A DNA stretch of 64,000 bases from Raphanus sativus (taxonomy: Eukaryota > Streptophyta > Magnoliopsida > Brassicales > Brassicaceae), in NCBI RefSeq assembly GCF_000801105.2, contig NC_079518.1:22362800-22426799 (forward strand), read 5' to 3'. The notes under the pieces are model-generated. The model ran no database searches, was not told where the DNA came from, and worked only from the letters and a program-made list of their open reading frames with translations. Position 1 is the first letter of the stretch. Each line of letters begins with the position of its first letter. Made by a program: the position numbers and the translations under genes. Below are positions 32,690-45,632 of this stretch, one piece after another.

Positions 32690-33165
32690 CCACACTCTTG
32701 GCTAGGTCATTAGCACCTCAGTTGCATTTGGGACCCTTCCTTCTTTCTTGGTTCGAAGTAAGATTCAGTAGACTCGAAATATGTCCTATAAGTGAAGGCA
32801 CTCTAGAGGCTTGTGGAGGGCTTTAAGGATTCCCATAGATGAAACTGTAAAAGTAACTCTTTATGCAGACTTCTCGATGCTTTCAAGAGCCTATTCCCAG
32901 CTCCTGATTTTGGCACTAAAGACCGAGTGTACTTGCGAGAATGCCCGAACAAAATAGAGCCAGTACTATCCCGTACTACCCAAGCTGCACCTGAGAGCGT
33001 TTTGGATTGTGAACAAGCAAAACCAGTGTTCTATTTGAACCGTCCCACCCATACGTACTAAATCTTGGAAATGATTATGTATTCTGAAGAAAATGCTCTT
33101 TTCACTCGAGGTGCAATTTGGAGTTACTCTTGATACATGTACATCAAGCTTGTTTACTTTCTTAA
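32690..33165 (-). pseudogene. Decayed LINE RNase H fragment
   Basis: On the minus strand a piece reads SGAAWVVRDSTGSILFGHSR, typical of plant LINE RNase H, preceded in another frame by a less clear stretch. Several stops follow. No borders were found. It lies between the inverted-repeat element and WPP2. Confidence 0.5.
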
Positions 33166-34010
33166 ATATTGAATTTGTCAACAAAGTAGCTACCGGAGCT
33201 TATTTCTTGGATTGGATTTATCAAATTGGTTAAGAAATTCTTGACGACTGTCTAGAATTGAGAAAAAAAAAACTGAAGTTCCATAGAGAAGATCAGAGAA
33301 TCAATTAAATGTATAGAGAAATGGTGAGAGTAAGCATATGCAGAGATCGATGAGATCCAACAAAACTCACCTAAGCTTAGAAAGAGAAAATAAAAGCAAA
33401 CGGAAAAAAAGAAGAGTATTTTACTACAGTTAAAGGTAAACCATGCAAAGCAAAAATTAAGAATCAAGGAGAGTATAAAATTCATACCAAACCACAAGAG
33501 CTAAGAGTATCTACACATTTCACAGAACTTAAAGCCATGATCTAACCCAAAAAGAAAAGAACATGAAAACAGAGAAAAACAGACAATCAGAACCAAATGC
33601 ACAACAAACCTGTGGCGGTAACCATTATAAAAGCGTAGGTAAATCTTGTATCCATGCTTTGATGTAATTAAAGTTAATCAAAATAGTGACTTCCTAAGTC
33701 ACACCCAAGTTCAAGATCTAAATAACTTAAACCTTAATCCTAATGGTACGTATCAACGTATTCCAAACTGCTCCTACAACCCACAAGGACATAACCAAAG
33801 GAATACTAGCTGGAAGGTGCTAAGCAGATGAGATGATTAGTACCAATTGCATAATCATTAACAAGCCAAACCAAGCAAGCAACGAATTAGGAAGAAGGAA
33901 GCAAATACCAAATCCACACAAAGTCATTACAAGACCAGATCTGTCGGTCATAATAAACTCTGAGAATCTCTTACGAATCTAGCGAAACCCTAATAGGTAG
34001 ATTATAGTAG
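33166..34010. other. Spacer downstream of WPP2
   Basis: No further coding region is seen. On the minus strand, candidate donor and acceptor signals near 33370 and 33610 might belong to a spliced 3' UTR of WPP2, but this cannot be decided from sequence alone. Confidence 0.35.
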
Positions 34011-34571
34011 TTACGCCTCACTCTTCTCCGACTCAGGAGCTTCATCGTCCTTCGAAACTTCCGTCGCAGCATCATCGGTCTTCACATCCTCAACCGCTTC
34101 CTTGTTCGCGGTGGCCGCCGCAGATCGATCCTTCACCGTCTCAAGCATCCTCTTGCTAATCTCCTTGGAGTAAACCTCGAGGATCTTGATCCCATCGTCG
34201 TCATCGGACACAGCGTTCGACGCGACGCCGTATGCTTCCTCCTCGATGGATTTAGCGACGGCGGAGGCTTCGTCGGAGCTGAGCGTGCCGTATCTCTTGG
34301 AGAGGATGGATTCGGTGGATAGCGTCTCGATCAGGCGTCTCAAGACGGCGTCGCGAGTTTTCTGCGTCGGAGGCCAGATGCGGAGCGAGATGCCTCCTCC
34401 TCCTGGCTTCGTCTCCGCCGCGGCGGACGAGTCTTCCTTCTTCAGATCTGCGGCTTTTGAGGTTTCGTCCGATGTCTGATCTGGCGTTGTTGTTGTTGCG
34501 GGCAATGTGGTGGTGGAGCCCTCGGATTCGGAATGCGGCGGTGAGACGGTGGTGCTGATTGTTTCTGCCAT
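34011..34571 (-). CDS. WPP2: WPP domain-containing protein 2
   Basis: A single-exon protein of 186 residues. A Ser/Thr/Glu-rich N-terminus (about 1-60) leads into the WPP domain (about 60-160), recognisable by SLRIWPPTQKTRDAVLRRLIETL and SKRYG.L..DEA...AKSIEEEA, and an acidic, Lys-rich tail with no membrane segment. WPP proteins associate with the outer nuclear envelope and Golgi, bind WIT proteins and resemble the RanGAP targeting domain; they influence mitotic activity in roots. Length and position (left of the A3 cyclins, as At1g47200) favour WPP2 over WPP1. The ATG is the first in a clean leader and there is no frame break. Confidence 0.92.
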   Translation of the reverse strand: MAETISTTVSPPHSESEGSTTTLPATTTTPDQTSDETSKAADLKKEDSSAAAETKPGGGGISLRIWPPTQKTRDAVLRRLIETLSTESILSKRYGTLSSDEASAVAKSIEEEAYGVASNAVSDDDDGIKILEVYSKEISKRMLETVKDRSAAATANKEAVEDVKTDDAATEVSKDDEAPESEKSEA

Positions 34572-35359
34572 TTTTTCGAGTGGATTTTTAGGGATTCTGA
34601 GAGATTTTTTGGTATGGAGGAGTTGTGACGTCGGTTAAAAAAGCGAACATATGTGAAGTCTTTAAGACATTTGTTTATTGGTTGGTTCGGTGTGTAAAAG
34701 ACAATCTACTTTGCACCAAATCTTCAAAATTCTCCAACAACCAAATTTATTCTATGGAAATTTGCAAAAAAAATAACAAAGAAACTCAAGTATAGTCTGC
34801 TTAAAATGATTTTACACATCTATGAGTTAACAAACAATAATGTAAATTCCATTTAGGTCCGACTAGTTTCTCCGGCACCACCATACAAATGCAGCTTTTA
34901 CGGTTCATAGCAGTTGACATCATTTCAAAACAATCATATAAACCGTTACAAATTGTTTCGGACCATTCTGAATTTCTTAAAATTAAAAGCTGGTTCTACT
35001 TAGCGTTTGCGGTTGCGAATGTATAAAAATATAAAATTATTATCTAAAAGATATTAAATTTAGAAATTTAGAAATTTAACATTTAAAATGAAAAATGGAA
35101 ATATTATAAATAAAAATATATACACATCTTATATATTATTTTTAAATTCACAAACAATACCATAATTTGTTTTATAAAAAATTTAAAGAGAAAATAACTA
35201 GAATAGCACTAAATTTTTTTTGTCACAAATATAGCACACAAAGAAAAAAATGACCAAAATGTTTCATTAAAGGGATTAGTTTACATTTATAAATGTAGGA
35301 TTAAATAATCCAAACCTTAGGGTTTAGAGTTAAGAGGTTTTTGGATTAAGGTTTAAGAC
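34572..35359. other. WPP2 promoter side and AT-rich spacer
   Basis: No gene is visible. The first 100 bp are the WPP2 5' leader (minus strand). Beyond lies AT-rich DNA. Confidence 0.5.
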
Positions 35360-36720
35360 AGATAACCGATAATGTACTTATAGCACAGGAAATGTTTCAT
35401 GCTCTTCATACAAATCATGGTAGTCGAGAGAAGAGATGGCAATAAAAACAAATATGAGCAAGGCGTAAGATAAACTAGAATGGGACTTCATAAAAACGGT
35501 GATGAAGAATATGGAATTTTCAGATTTATGGATCAAGTGGATAATGAGATGTGTATCATCGGTAAAATATCATGTCATATTCAATGGCCAGGCAAGAGAA
35601 AATATAACCCCAGAGCGGGGATTGCGTCAAGGAGATCCTATGTCTCCTTTCATTTTCGTCTTATGTACGGAAGCGCTCGTTAGCCTTCTAAATTATGCTG
35701 AGAGCCAATGTAAGATAACGGGGATGCGCGTCTCACGAATGCGATGAAGTAATGAAAGCATGTTATTTTGCTGATGATAGCATGTTATTTTGTAAGGCGG
35801 AACCCCGTGAATGCGATGAAGTAATGAAAGCACTAGGAACTTATGAAAAAGCCTCTGGACAATGTATCAACTTTGATAAATCATCTTTACTCTTTGGTAA
35901 GAGGATACCTGGACCTGTGAAAGAAACGATAAAAGTATCCACTAGGATCACAGATGAAGGAGGAATGGGGTCATATCTAGGTATACCTGAAGACATCAGT
36001 GGATCAAAGATAAGTCTTTTTGTCTGTCTGATAGAACGGCTACAAAACCGTATGAATGGTTGGACATGGAGATTACTATCTAGGGGTGGAAAGGAGGTAC
36101 TCATAAAGTCAATTCTACTAGGTCTTCCTACGTATGTGATGTCGACTTTGCTACTCCCATTAGAGGCCTACGAGAACCTAGCTATTGTCATTGCACAGTT
36201 TTGGTGGAGCTCAAATCCTCTCAAAATAGGTATACATTAGGTAAAATGGGACAAAGTTTGTAACCAATAGAAAAAGGAGGAATATGATTCAGGTTAATCC
36301 ACGATTCAATTTAGCTTTACTTGGCAAGAAACTATGGTGATTAGTGTGATTCCCTAATTCCTTACTGGCAAGGGTTCTGAGAAGAAGATATTTCCGATGC
36401 AGTTCGCCTTTACATCTAAACAAAACGACAAATCCCTCATACGGGTGGACGAGCGTGATGGCTGCGAAACCATTGATAAAGTACATTCTGGGAATGGAAT
36501 TAGAACTTGAGAAGATCTTTGGATTCCAACGATACCACGATGGCCAGCTAGGCTGACTGCCCCAGCTGTACATCCTATGATGCCAGTATGTGATCTTATG
36601 ACAAGAAACCCAAAGAGATGGGATACAGAGAAGCTAGAAAATATTGTTGTGAATAAAATATGTTGTGCTAAAAGAACACTAGAAAGGAATCTTCTATTTG
36701 TTGTTTTCGATTCTTCTTTA
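35360..36720 (+). mobile_element. Decayed LINE reverse-transcriptase fragment
   Basis: Begins ITDNVLIAQEMFHALH. An in-frame TAA replaces the Tyr of SKAYD (about 35467-35469). RT motifs follow: RGLRQGDPMSPFIFVLCTEAL, then YFADDSMLFC (about 35760-35790), SYLGIPE, GGKEVLIKSILLGLPTYVM and FWW. After 36240 the frame breaks several times but KEKGG..., LALLGKK and NPKRWDTEKLENIV remain. A 24-bp phrase starting gaatgcgatgaagtaatg is duplicated at about 35738 and 35811. The element is dead and old. Confidence 0.85.
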
Positions 36721-39160
36721 CTTTACCAAAATAAGTGGAAACCGGAGGAACATGAAAATCAACATATTTCTCCCTCTCTATTTTACTTTAATTTACTACA
36801 GTTTACTTTCTTTTGTATTACCAGTCAAACCCCAAGTTTAAGAGTTATGTTTTTTATTTGTAAGGAGGTTTCTTCAGTTTTCAATGCAAAATTTCATGAT
36901 GTGACTCGATTCAAGTGCGAAAATGAACCCAATATAGACTTTAAAAATTGGAAGGATGATAAAGGCTTTTGGAGCAACAATATTTTTAATATTTATGAAA
37001 ATACTAAAATTCTGAAATAAAACATAATTAAATATTTATTCAATATTTATAAAAACAATTTATATATATAATATCATTAAATTATAATATAATATTATAT
37101 GAGTAGTTTAATATATAAAGATTAATATATCAAATATAATCATGAATAAAATTTTATATATTTAAAAATCTTAATCTAAATATGTATATTCGGATACAAA
37201 AATCAAGATATCTATATCCAATTTTGAAACTATCCGGATCTCAACATTCTACATATCCTATTTCCGGGTTGCACAAAAAAAAAGATATCCTATTTCCGGA
37301 GCGGATCTCATATCAGATTCAGATCCCATTTAATAATTATAAATCACCAATAGATAACTTAAACATCAATAAAACAGGGACAATGAAGAGGAGATGCAGG
37401 TATAAAAAGACAAAGATAAACATGATGCACTACAATTTTAGGTTAATTTAAATGAAGTGACCATTTTATAAATTAAACTTAGTATAAGTTACTGAGTCAA
37501 AGATTTAAATCATACAAATTATCCGATTAACATATATGTATGACCAAAAGTTAGTATACAAGTATACCTTTAATGAAATAACTAAGTTCATGTTGAATTG
37601 AATGACATTTCCCGTAAATATCATGTAAGTTTACAATTTTAATTAGTGTTTATCCATTTTCTATTATTTGAGAAGCATTCTTATAAACTAACATTGCCCT
37701 CATGTGTGATTAACAATAGGGCAATTTCTTAGGTGTTACCATGAGAATCATTCTCATAACCGTTATTAAAAAGCCATCCCTTTCCTAAAAGATTTACAAG
37801 TAATCCATTGCTCATTTAAACTAACAACATAGTATATGTGTGTGTATTATATATACATGTGCGTATTAGTACGATAGACTCATGCAATGTTTACTACTCT
37901 TTGTCATTAAATTTATATGTAATACATATTTTCATATGACATGTACCTTATTCATGAAGATTATTCTATTTGACCACTCAAACATATATAGTGTTAATAT
38001 AATGAACTCTCGAATATATAATTTTAATCAAATATTTAGTGTATATTTAAGCACCCAAACATATAAAGCACATTAATATATATATATAGTGTTCATATAA
38101 TGACCACTCAAATATATAATATAATGACCATTCAAACACATAGTTTTCATATTTGACCACTCAAATATATAAGTTAGATGTGTTTTGTTACATTTTAAAT
38201 CAAAACCACTTTTTGAAGTATTATTATCAACTCTTACAAAACATGATTTTGGTATAATAATCCTAATTTCACAATCAAGATATCATTATCAACTCTTGGT
38301 CCAATATCAAATCTTGGTCCAATGATAATGTCACACTTTGTTTAGGTTTATCCTAAGTCTGTTTCTATCGTATAAACATTAATCAGGGATCGTCGAAATA
38401 ATTTGATTTCAGATCTAAAATTAGTATGATCTCTTCACTGATTTTACGCTTAGATTTAATACCTTCCATGCAATCCCTTAACTTAAGCACTAAGAATTTA
38501 TATTTAAGGATTCAACATGTAATTATCCAATCTTGCTTCTATTAGATTTGGTTAATTATACGGCCAAATCTCATTGTTATTATTGTTTCTTATATGTTGA
38601 TTTCTTAATTATTTTATTTTCCATTATTTTCAATTAACAACTACAAATTAGGGATTATTATGAATCAATTATGGCGTATGAATATTAGTTGGTTACCATT
38701 CTTCTTGAGACTAAACCCTATTATTGATTACTATATACCCAAGGAATGAACTCAGAAATCAACATCACAACCTACAAGTTTCTTAACTAGCATTGAAATT
38801 GTATCATACCAATAGTTTTTCTTTATTTGTTTTCTTATAATTTGTTTTTTTCATATTTACTATTATATTGCATATGTTTCGTTTTATCTTAAATTCATAC
38901 TTTATATTATGAAAGCAATAATTTTATTGCTTATGTTTCATTTATCTTAAATTCATAGCTAATTTTATATAAATTTGAGATGTAATATTATTTTTGACTC
39001 CACGAACTATACTTCAATTACATCTAACCAATAACACAGGTTTTTGAAAAGATCGGAGTTTACCTTATATAAACATGCATAATTTTGTTTAATCTTTTAT
39101 TAGATAACATTTAAAGTTTGTGATTATAAGATTATAATCTCTTTTATCCATTCATTCATT
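36721..39160. other. AT-rich spacer with gaccactcaaatatata repeats
   Basis: No gene is seen. Between 37968 and 38175 the phrase gaccactcaaatatata and variants recur at least four times. A CCGAA-type phrase cluster lies at 37180-37330. Confidence 0.5.
37253..37299 (+). mobile_element. Micro-insertion: gttgcac-(A)9 with 15-nt target duplication
   Basis: atatcctatttccgg at 37253-37267 and 37285-37299 flanks gttgcac plus nine A and one G. Confidence 0.8.
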
Positions 39161-39186
39161 CCGCGCAAGATGCGGATATCACCTAG
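39161..39186 (+). mobile_element. Helitron 3' terminus
   Basis: Hairpin ccgcgcaagatgcgg (39161-39175) is followed after seven bases by CTAG and a T, the layout of a Helitron 3' end inserted at a T. I could not place the matching 5' TC end upstream. Confidence 0.6.
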
Positions 39187-39676
39187 TATTTTAATAAAAG
39201 AGAAACTACTTTAATTTAAAACAGATAAATAAAATTACTACATGTGAATTATAAAATTGTTATAGTGGAAAATGTCATATTGAACAATTGGTAATAATAT
39301 ATACCATTCATCATATAAACAAATTTATATGTGTATAAATGTTAACATAATCACATGAGTGATTGCGCTGGTCAAAGTCTATTAAAATGACTAGTTAAGA
39401 TAAATAGATGTCTTAGATGGTTTACCATAAGATTCAAGCACAATAGAAAAATATTTTGGAATGCAGCAGTGGTGCCTTCAGTTTCTCTCTCATGGTCCTG
39501 GTTCAACCGAGGAACCTTCTTTGTTGGAAGAGACGACAAACCTGTGTCGTCACCATCATCGTCACCACCATCTTTTGCCATAGTCATAGCACATATTTTC
39601 CACTTTTCTACAACTCTTTCCTCTTCCTCGAGGCTTTTCCAATCCTACTCAATTTTTGACTTCAAACTTCATTTTA
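39187..39676. other. Spacer, no gene seen
   Basis: AT-rich with short overlapping open frames around 39460-39660 that show no family features. Confidence 0.5.
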
Positions 39677-40500
39677 GAGTAAAATCTTCTCCAACCATAC
39701 TCCATATCTAACTCCAAAATGAAGTAACGGTTAGGGTTACTCCATTTATATAGTAATCTCATCCATTACTCCATTTTGGAGCTGAACTCTTTTTATTTAT
39801 GAAATAGTCTTTTTAGTCATAAATGTTTTTATTTTATACTTAAATAATATTTTAAAATAATACAATAACAAAATAAAATATTTCACAAATTATTATTTAA
39901 TAGTTTTACATAAAATATGCATAAACTAAAAAACAAAACAAAACATAAGCTATATAAAATAATATAATATTATAAAAATAAAGGTTTAATAATTCGGTAA
40001 ATTATTTTTTGGAATCGGTAAAGTATTGTTCAAATGGAATAGATTAATTTGTTTATCTCGTGGATCAACATTTTGATTGATAACATATGTACTTCTTGAG
40101 CTTACTGTATGTACAAACATTTAGATCATGTAAGTTATTCAAATTACAAAACAAAACAAAAAACCTTTTTAATGTTTTAAATGCATACTTTTTTTTAATT
40201 AGGAAATTGCATATGATGAAAACTGCACCAATTAAAATTGTAAGAATACTCTAATTTTATTTTAATGATAAATATTTAATTTAAATAAAATATATTTTTA
40301 TGAAATTTTTGTAAACATGAAGTACTTGGATTAATTGTTAAATTCTTACAAAATGAAGGTACTATTCATAATTATTCACTAAATAAAAAATGAATCATTT
40401 GTGAATTTTTTATGGAGTAATACATTAGAGTAAAACCCTACTCCATTTTGGAGTTACACCAATTTGAAGTACAATATGACGCAATACAATGGAGATGCTC
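39677..40500. mobile_element. MITE with (G)AGCATCTCCA-type ends
   Basis: The left end (gagtaaaatcttctccaac, then actccaaaatg) is inverted relative to the right end (cattttggagt, then caatggagatgctc). The AT-rich interior has no ORF. Related to the MITEs at 9692 and 15938, with more diverged ends. Confidence 0.5.
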
Positions 40501-41286
40501 TCACTGGCGAAACACTCTCGTCTTCTTTTTCTTATTGGAGTAACATGTTTCGAAAGTTATTTTGATGTGTAATTAATGAGGTTAGAAGAGATGGTTAAGG
40601 ATTGGCGATTGGATCTCGGTGATAAACTGTTAAAATTTTGGATTTTCTGATTTGAAAGGAATTTTGGATGAAACGATTGAAATGTATGTGGTTGTGTTCG
40701 ATATTTGGGGATTTAGTATAGAAATCAGATAAAATTTCGGGCGTGACTAGATTTGTATATAATTTTAGCTTTTTGGAATACTCTACTCTTAGATTAAAAT
40801 GTTAAAACAAAAAAAAATATCTATATAAAATTATCCAATGCTTTTGAAAATCAAACTAGAAATGTGTTATCATCAAATAAATAGCTGTTCTTTTGAAGGT
40901 TTTTTTTCATATACAAATCAACCAAAAAGTATCACAAATTATTAAGGACAAAAATATTATAATAAAATATAATATAAAAATAATTTATAGAAATTTAGAA
41001 GGGTATTCGAGTAAATAACTCTAAATAATATTCGGAAGAGAATAGTAAAAGTGATTTAAAAAAAAAATATATTCACATCACTCTACGGCAATATTTTTTT
41101 TCTTTCTTTTTTCACTCTACAGCAATCTTACCGGTAAAACAAATTCAGACAGATATCTGATGAAAAATTCGCCCGCCAAACAATTTTCAGATTGATATTC
41201 CTTCCTCCAAAGTTTTTGTTTTTGACTCTTAAAAAAAAAAACAAAATCACACACAGAGCGCGAGAAGCTTTGTTTTCAACTCGAAA
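40501..41286 (+). promoter_or_regulatory. Promoter region of the first A3 cyclin with an E2F-like site
   Basis: The sequence gcccgccaaa at 41171-41180 is the reverse complement of TTTGGCGGGC, an E2F/DP-type site, about 250 bp before the ATG. A CT-rich leader follows at 41330-41400. No other gene is seen. Confidence 0.5.
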
Positions 41287-41424
41287 ATGGCGCTTTTGCT
41301 CTTCCCTTTTTCTTCCCCTTCCCACCCTCACTTCTCCCTCACCACCAAATCTCAATCTCTCTCTCTCTCCTCTCTCTCTCTTACTTTCCCTTTCTCTCGG
41401 TATCTCTTCAACCTTTTCCCCTAA
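41287..41424 (+). CDS. Upstream ORF in the cyclin leader (45 codons)
   Basis: Begins MALLLLFPFSS and ends with TAA three bases before the cyclin ATG. The second cyclin has a similarly placed uORF also starting MALLL. It matters only if transcription starts upstream of 41287. Confidence 0.35.
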   Translation: MALLLFPFSSPSHPHFSLTTKSQSLSLSSLSLTFPFSRYLFNLFP

Positions 41425-41427
41425 ATC

Positions 41428-41886
41428 ATGACTGAGAAGGAGATCTGTGTGAGGATGACGAGAGCCGCGGTGAAGAGAAAGTCTATTGGGACGGAGGATG
41501 AACGGTTCACCAAGAAGAGAGTGGTTCTCGGCGAGCTTCCCAATCTCTCCAACATCTCCGTCTTGTCCAGTTTCAATCAGATCTCCAAACCCGCCAAGAG
41601 TCTCGGAGCTCTATCGAAGCTGAGAAAGACGGCTCCTGTGGCTTCGGCTGCTGTAGAATTTGGATCTGACATTGATTCTCGATCTGATGATCCCAGGATG
41701 TGTGGTCCTTATGTCACCGACATCTACGAGTATCTCCGTCAAATGGAGGTGAACAATCTTTCTGTCTGGTCTAGTTTCAAATTTTAAGGTTTTGGGTTTT
41801 GTCTGAAGACATTCAATTTTACTATATGTTCTATAAATGTGGACAATTTAGAAAAATTGATGATTGTTATGACAAGTTAGGTTCTG

Positions 41887-41958
<72 letters not shown>

Positions 41959-43249
41959 GTTATTGGTTATGTTAAATGTGAAGCTGAAAGATTATTACAT
42001 TTGGTTGAAACTTCAGGTGAAGCCAAAGCAAAGACCTTTACCTGATTACATGGAAAAGGTACAGAAAGATGTAACGCCAACCATGAGAGGTGTTTTGGTT
42101 GATTGGTTAGTCGAAGTTGCTGAGGAGTACAAGCTATTGTCCGAGACGCTCCATCTCACTGTCTCTTACATCGATAGATTCTTGTCCTTAAAGACTGTCA
42201 ACAAGAAGAGGCTTCAGCTCTTGGGAGTTTCTGCTATGCTTATTGCCTCGTAAGCATCTTTTGAGTTCTCTATTCGCTAGTCATTTTGTGTTTGTAATGA
42301 AGCTTTATGGACTTAACTCTTGTTCTTTTGGTTATTGGAAATGAGTAGGAAGTATGAAGAGATAAGTCCTCCCAAAGTGGAAGATTTCTGTTACATCACT
42401 GATAATACATTTTCGACACAAGATGTGGTGAAGATGGAAGCAGATATACTTCTTACCCTTCAGTTTGAATTGGGAAGACCTACAATCAATTCTTTTATAA
42501 GGTTAGATTTGTGTGTTTTACTGTTTAGCTGATAGTTCTTACTGGTTTGTATTGTTGTTCATTGTCCTCATTGTGTGTGTGTTTTGTCCTTGTTTGTATG
42601 TGCAGACGATTCACAAGGGTTGCACAAGAAGATTTCAATGTAAGCTCAGACAGATCTAAAGTTATATAAGATTTGGTATCTTAAGAGTGTCAAATGCTAA
42701 ATATTTTTTTTTATATGACTTTATTTCAGGTGCCACACTTGCAGCTAGAGCCACTCTCTTGCTACTTATCAGAGTTGAGTATATTAGATTACAAAGCTGT
42801 GAAGTTTTTGCCATCTATGTTGGCTGCTTCTGCTGTCTTCCTTGCTCGATTCATCATCCGTCCAAAACAGCATCCTTGGGTAAGCATTTTGTTCTCATTC
42901 TCTTACATGTAATTTTTTTGAATGAGACACTAATAATCTAAAACTGATGTAAAACAGAATCAGATGTTGGAAGAATACACAAAGTACAAAGCGGCTGATC
43001 TACAAGAATGTGTGGGAATCATACATGACTTGTATCTGAGCAGAAGAGGAGGTGCTTTACAAGCTGTAAGAGATAAATACAAGCACCACAAGGTAAATTT
43101 AACATTACAATGAGATCACTGCTATCATATGAATTAAGCATTTACTGATATTTAAAATGTTGCTCCTATGGTTACAGTTCCAATGCGTTGCGACCATGCC
43201 TGTATCACCTGTCCTACCGGTTACCTTCTGGGAGGACCTTGCCATTTGA
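41428..43249 (+). CDS. CYCA3;2: A3-type cyclin (CYCA3;2-like), seven exons
   Basis: Exons: 41428-41748, 42017-42249, 42349-42501, 42606-42639, 42730-42879, 42958-43092, 43178-43249; all introns are gt..ag and the frame closes exactly, giving 365 residues. The N-terminus has RMTRAAVKRK and a destruction box, RVVLGELPN (31-39, RxxLxxxxN), for APC/C degradation. The cyclin box begins near 100 with the A-cyclin signature [19 protein letters not shown] (from 130) and continues to the C-terminal cyclin fold ([33 protein letters not shown]). The end is [21 protein letters not shown]3 cyclins activate CDKA in G1/S. The closest remembered match is CYCA3;2, but CYCA3;3 is possible because Arabidopsis has three tandem genes here and only two are present. 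Confidence 0.88.
41887..41958. repeat. (ATT)24 microsatellite in intron 1 of the cyclin
   Basis: About 72 bp of uninterrupted trinucleotide repeat within intron 41749-42016. A good length-polymorphism marker. Confidence 0.97.
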
Positions 43250-43261
43250 CCTGAACCACAT

Positions 43262-43430
43262 TTGGGGAACAGAGAAGTTGAAGAGGAAAGATGTCAAACA
43301 TTGCTCGAGACACTATCCTCCGAAGTAATAAAGACACGGGTTGAGCTTGAACTGAAAGAGGAAACGGTTAGGAAAGATGAAGACTGATCTTGAGAGGCAT
43401 CATCGTGAACTTAGGGCATACATAGATGTA
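43262..43430 (+). pseudogene. Coiled-coil-like coding remnant in the cyclin 3' region
   Basis: Directly after the cyclin stop, the sequence reads NREVEEERCQTLLETLSSEV then IKTRVELELKEETVRKDE in one frame and, after a shift of one base near 43380, KTDLERHHRELRAYID. The charged heptad-like composition is unlike a 3' UTR. No family is recognised. It may be a captured gene fragment or an old exon. Confidence 0.35.
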
Positions 43431-45632
43431 ATTTTCCGTGTCTGTATATTTTATTTCCCTGCCGGTGAAGTTGTTTGACAAATGAAAAGATTGGGAATTT
43501 ATATACTGCAATGTATCTCAAGTAAATGGGTTTTATTTACATGCCATCTCTCTATACAGATGCGTACAATTTACTTCTTTCACGGTGATGGTAGATGATT
43601 CAGTTTAAAACCGTAGCTGCACCAAATTTGATTAACTGATAAAATTCTTGAAGCTTCAAATTTGGGGAGGAATAGTTACATGATCTTTCTGCTTCGATTA
43701 GATCGAAATAAATACAAGATTCATTGATATGAATGTTAACAACTATTTGTAGTGATGGCCAAAAGTGATCATTTGATTGTTGTAAGGGAATGTGGTATAT
43801 ATACCATTTGATAGCTAACTTCTCTTATTCTCTAGTGTTTTGTTTAGACTCAGTGAGGCTCAAACCTCATAGCTTGTTCTGTAGATTCCCACGAAGCTAG
43901 AGTTAGGAACTAAATCCAATTAGATGAATAAGTCTGAACTTTAAATCTACAAGTGTACTCTAAACCAAAGCTGTAGGAGACCTCTCAAACGTGGTTTCTG
44001 AGTATATTTTGTTGACATGATCATGCTCCTCACTACCTTTTTCTTTCAATAATAATTTAATTTAATTTTACCAACTAAATATCAAAATAAATTATGAAAT
44101 TAATAAATTTAGTTTATCAGATTTTTAAAACTTAATATCTTAGTCTAAATAAAAATACAATTTATTTTAAAATGTTATATTTAAAACAAAACCATAGAAT
44201 CCAAAATATAATATTTTATATTAATATTAATGGGAAATAATATTTTAATATTGATATTAATGGGAAATAAAATCAAAATATAAAATTTTAATATTATAAT
44301 ATTAGTAAAATGGGAAATAAAATAGTAGAATATACTGAAACTATATATAAAATTATCCTTATGTGTACAATGTTCATATAAACTAGATAATATCATATCA
44401 ACATCAAAATAAAATTATAATATATGTGAAATTTTGACTCTCACAAAGATATTTTCAAACAAAGTAAAAGCACAAAAGTAAACTAAAATATTATTCTTTA
44501 AAATAGACTAAAATTTAGTAAACAATAGAATATATTATATACCAAAAATACAACTATCACATTTCAAAATTTTACATATATAAATATATATTCTTTACAA
44601 AATATTAAATATTAAAAAATTGCAAATTACTAAAAATATATCTGCGGTTTGAAAACCGCGGATCCATTTCTATTATAATTATACGAATGTACTACACCAT
44701 ATATTGTCTATAACCTCCACATACACATAAAAACGTAAAATTTATGTATATTAGCCATGTTCTTTTATCAATCGCAGCTTCAGCGATAGAAAAAACAATA
44801 GTAATTGAATCAAATAATAAAATAAAACAAAGGTGACTAAGCTATATATTGTCACTGGATAAAGAAGCTGCAGAATTTTTACAAACAAGTGATGACGCTG
44901 AAAATTTTAGCGTCCATCAAAAACCTCACGGACAACACCGACGATCACCTCCAACTATCGTTAAAAATTCTAGCATGCTATTTTGTTCTCCATTAAAATT
45001 ACTTCTTCTTATTGATGTAGCTACAAAAATTCCGTAACGAACATGACTATTATACTTTACTCAGTAAAAAAAACATGAACTCAAATTAAACAAAAATGAT
45101 TATAGTTGTGAATCAGATATTAAAACACAAGAATGGACATACTCTTTTAATAATATTAATAAAATTAACTTTAAATCTAAAATAAAATAGACAAACCTAT
45201 AATAATAATATTATTATTGATTATTTAAATAAGTATATAAAAAGATTATAAATTAACCTCTAAATAAAAATTAAAAATAGAAAATTACAATAGTTATTAA
45301 TAATATAAACAAATTAAATAATCTCAATAAATTAAAAAAAATTCTATCACCATTTTCTTCATATTATTTAAAGGATATAGTAAAAGTATTAACACAATTT
45401 AAACAATCAAAATTATATAGTTTATTCAAATTAACTGTACTATATCAAAATATATCAAAAATACCACAATATAATATTTAAATATTAATATTAAAAATAA
45501 ATAATAAAATTAGTTCACAAATAAAAGTTTTTTCAACTAAAACTGTGAAACCAGTTCCATTTTTCAAAGCATAGATAAGAATCAAGTAACAATTAATAAA
45601 AATATATGAAAGATAATTTATTTATTTTTAAT
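43431..45632. other. Spacer between the cyclin genes
   Basis: No gene is seen. The phrase atgggaaataa is repeated three times at about 44230-44320. A GC palindrome, gcggtttgaaaaccgc, at about 44643-44660 could be a relic Helitron hairpin. The rest is very AT-rich. Confidence 0.5.

Noticed and set aside
37968..38175. CRISPR-like repeat spacing
   Set aside because: The gaccactcaaatatata copies are degenerate and irregularly spaced in a plant nuclear sequence; low-complexity repeat.
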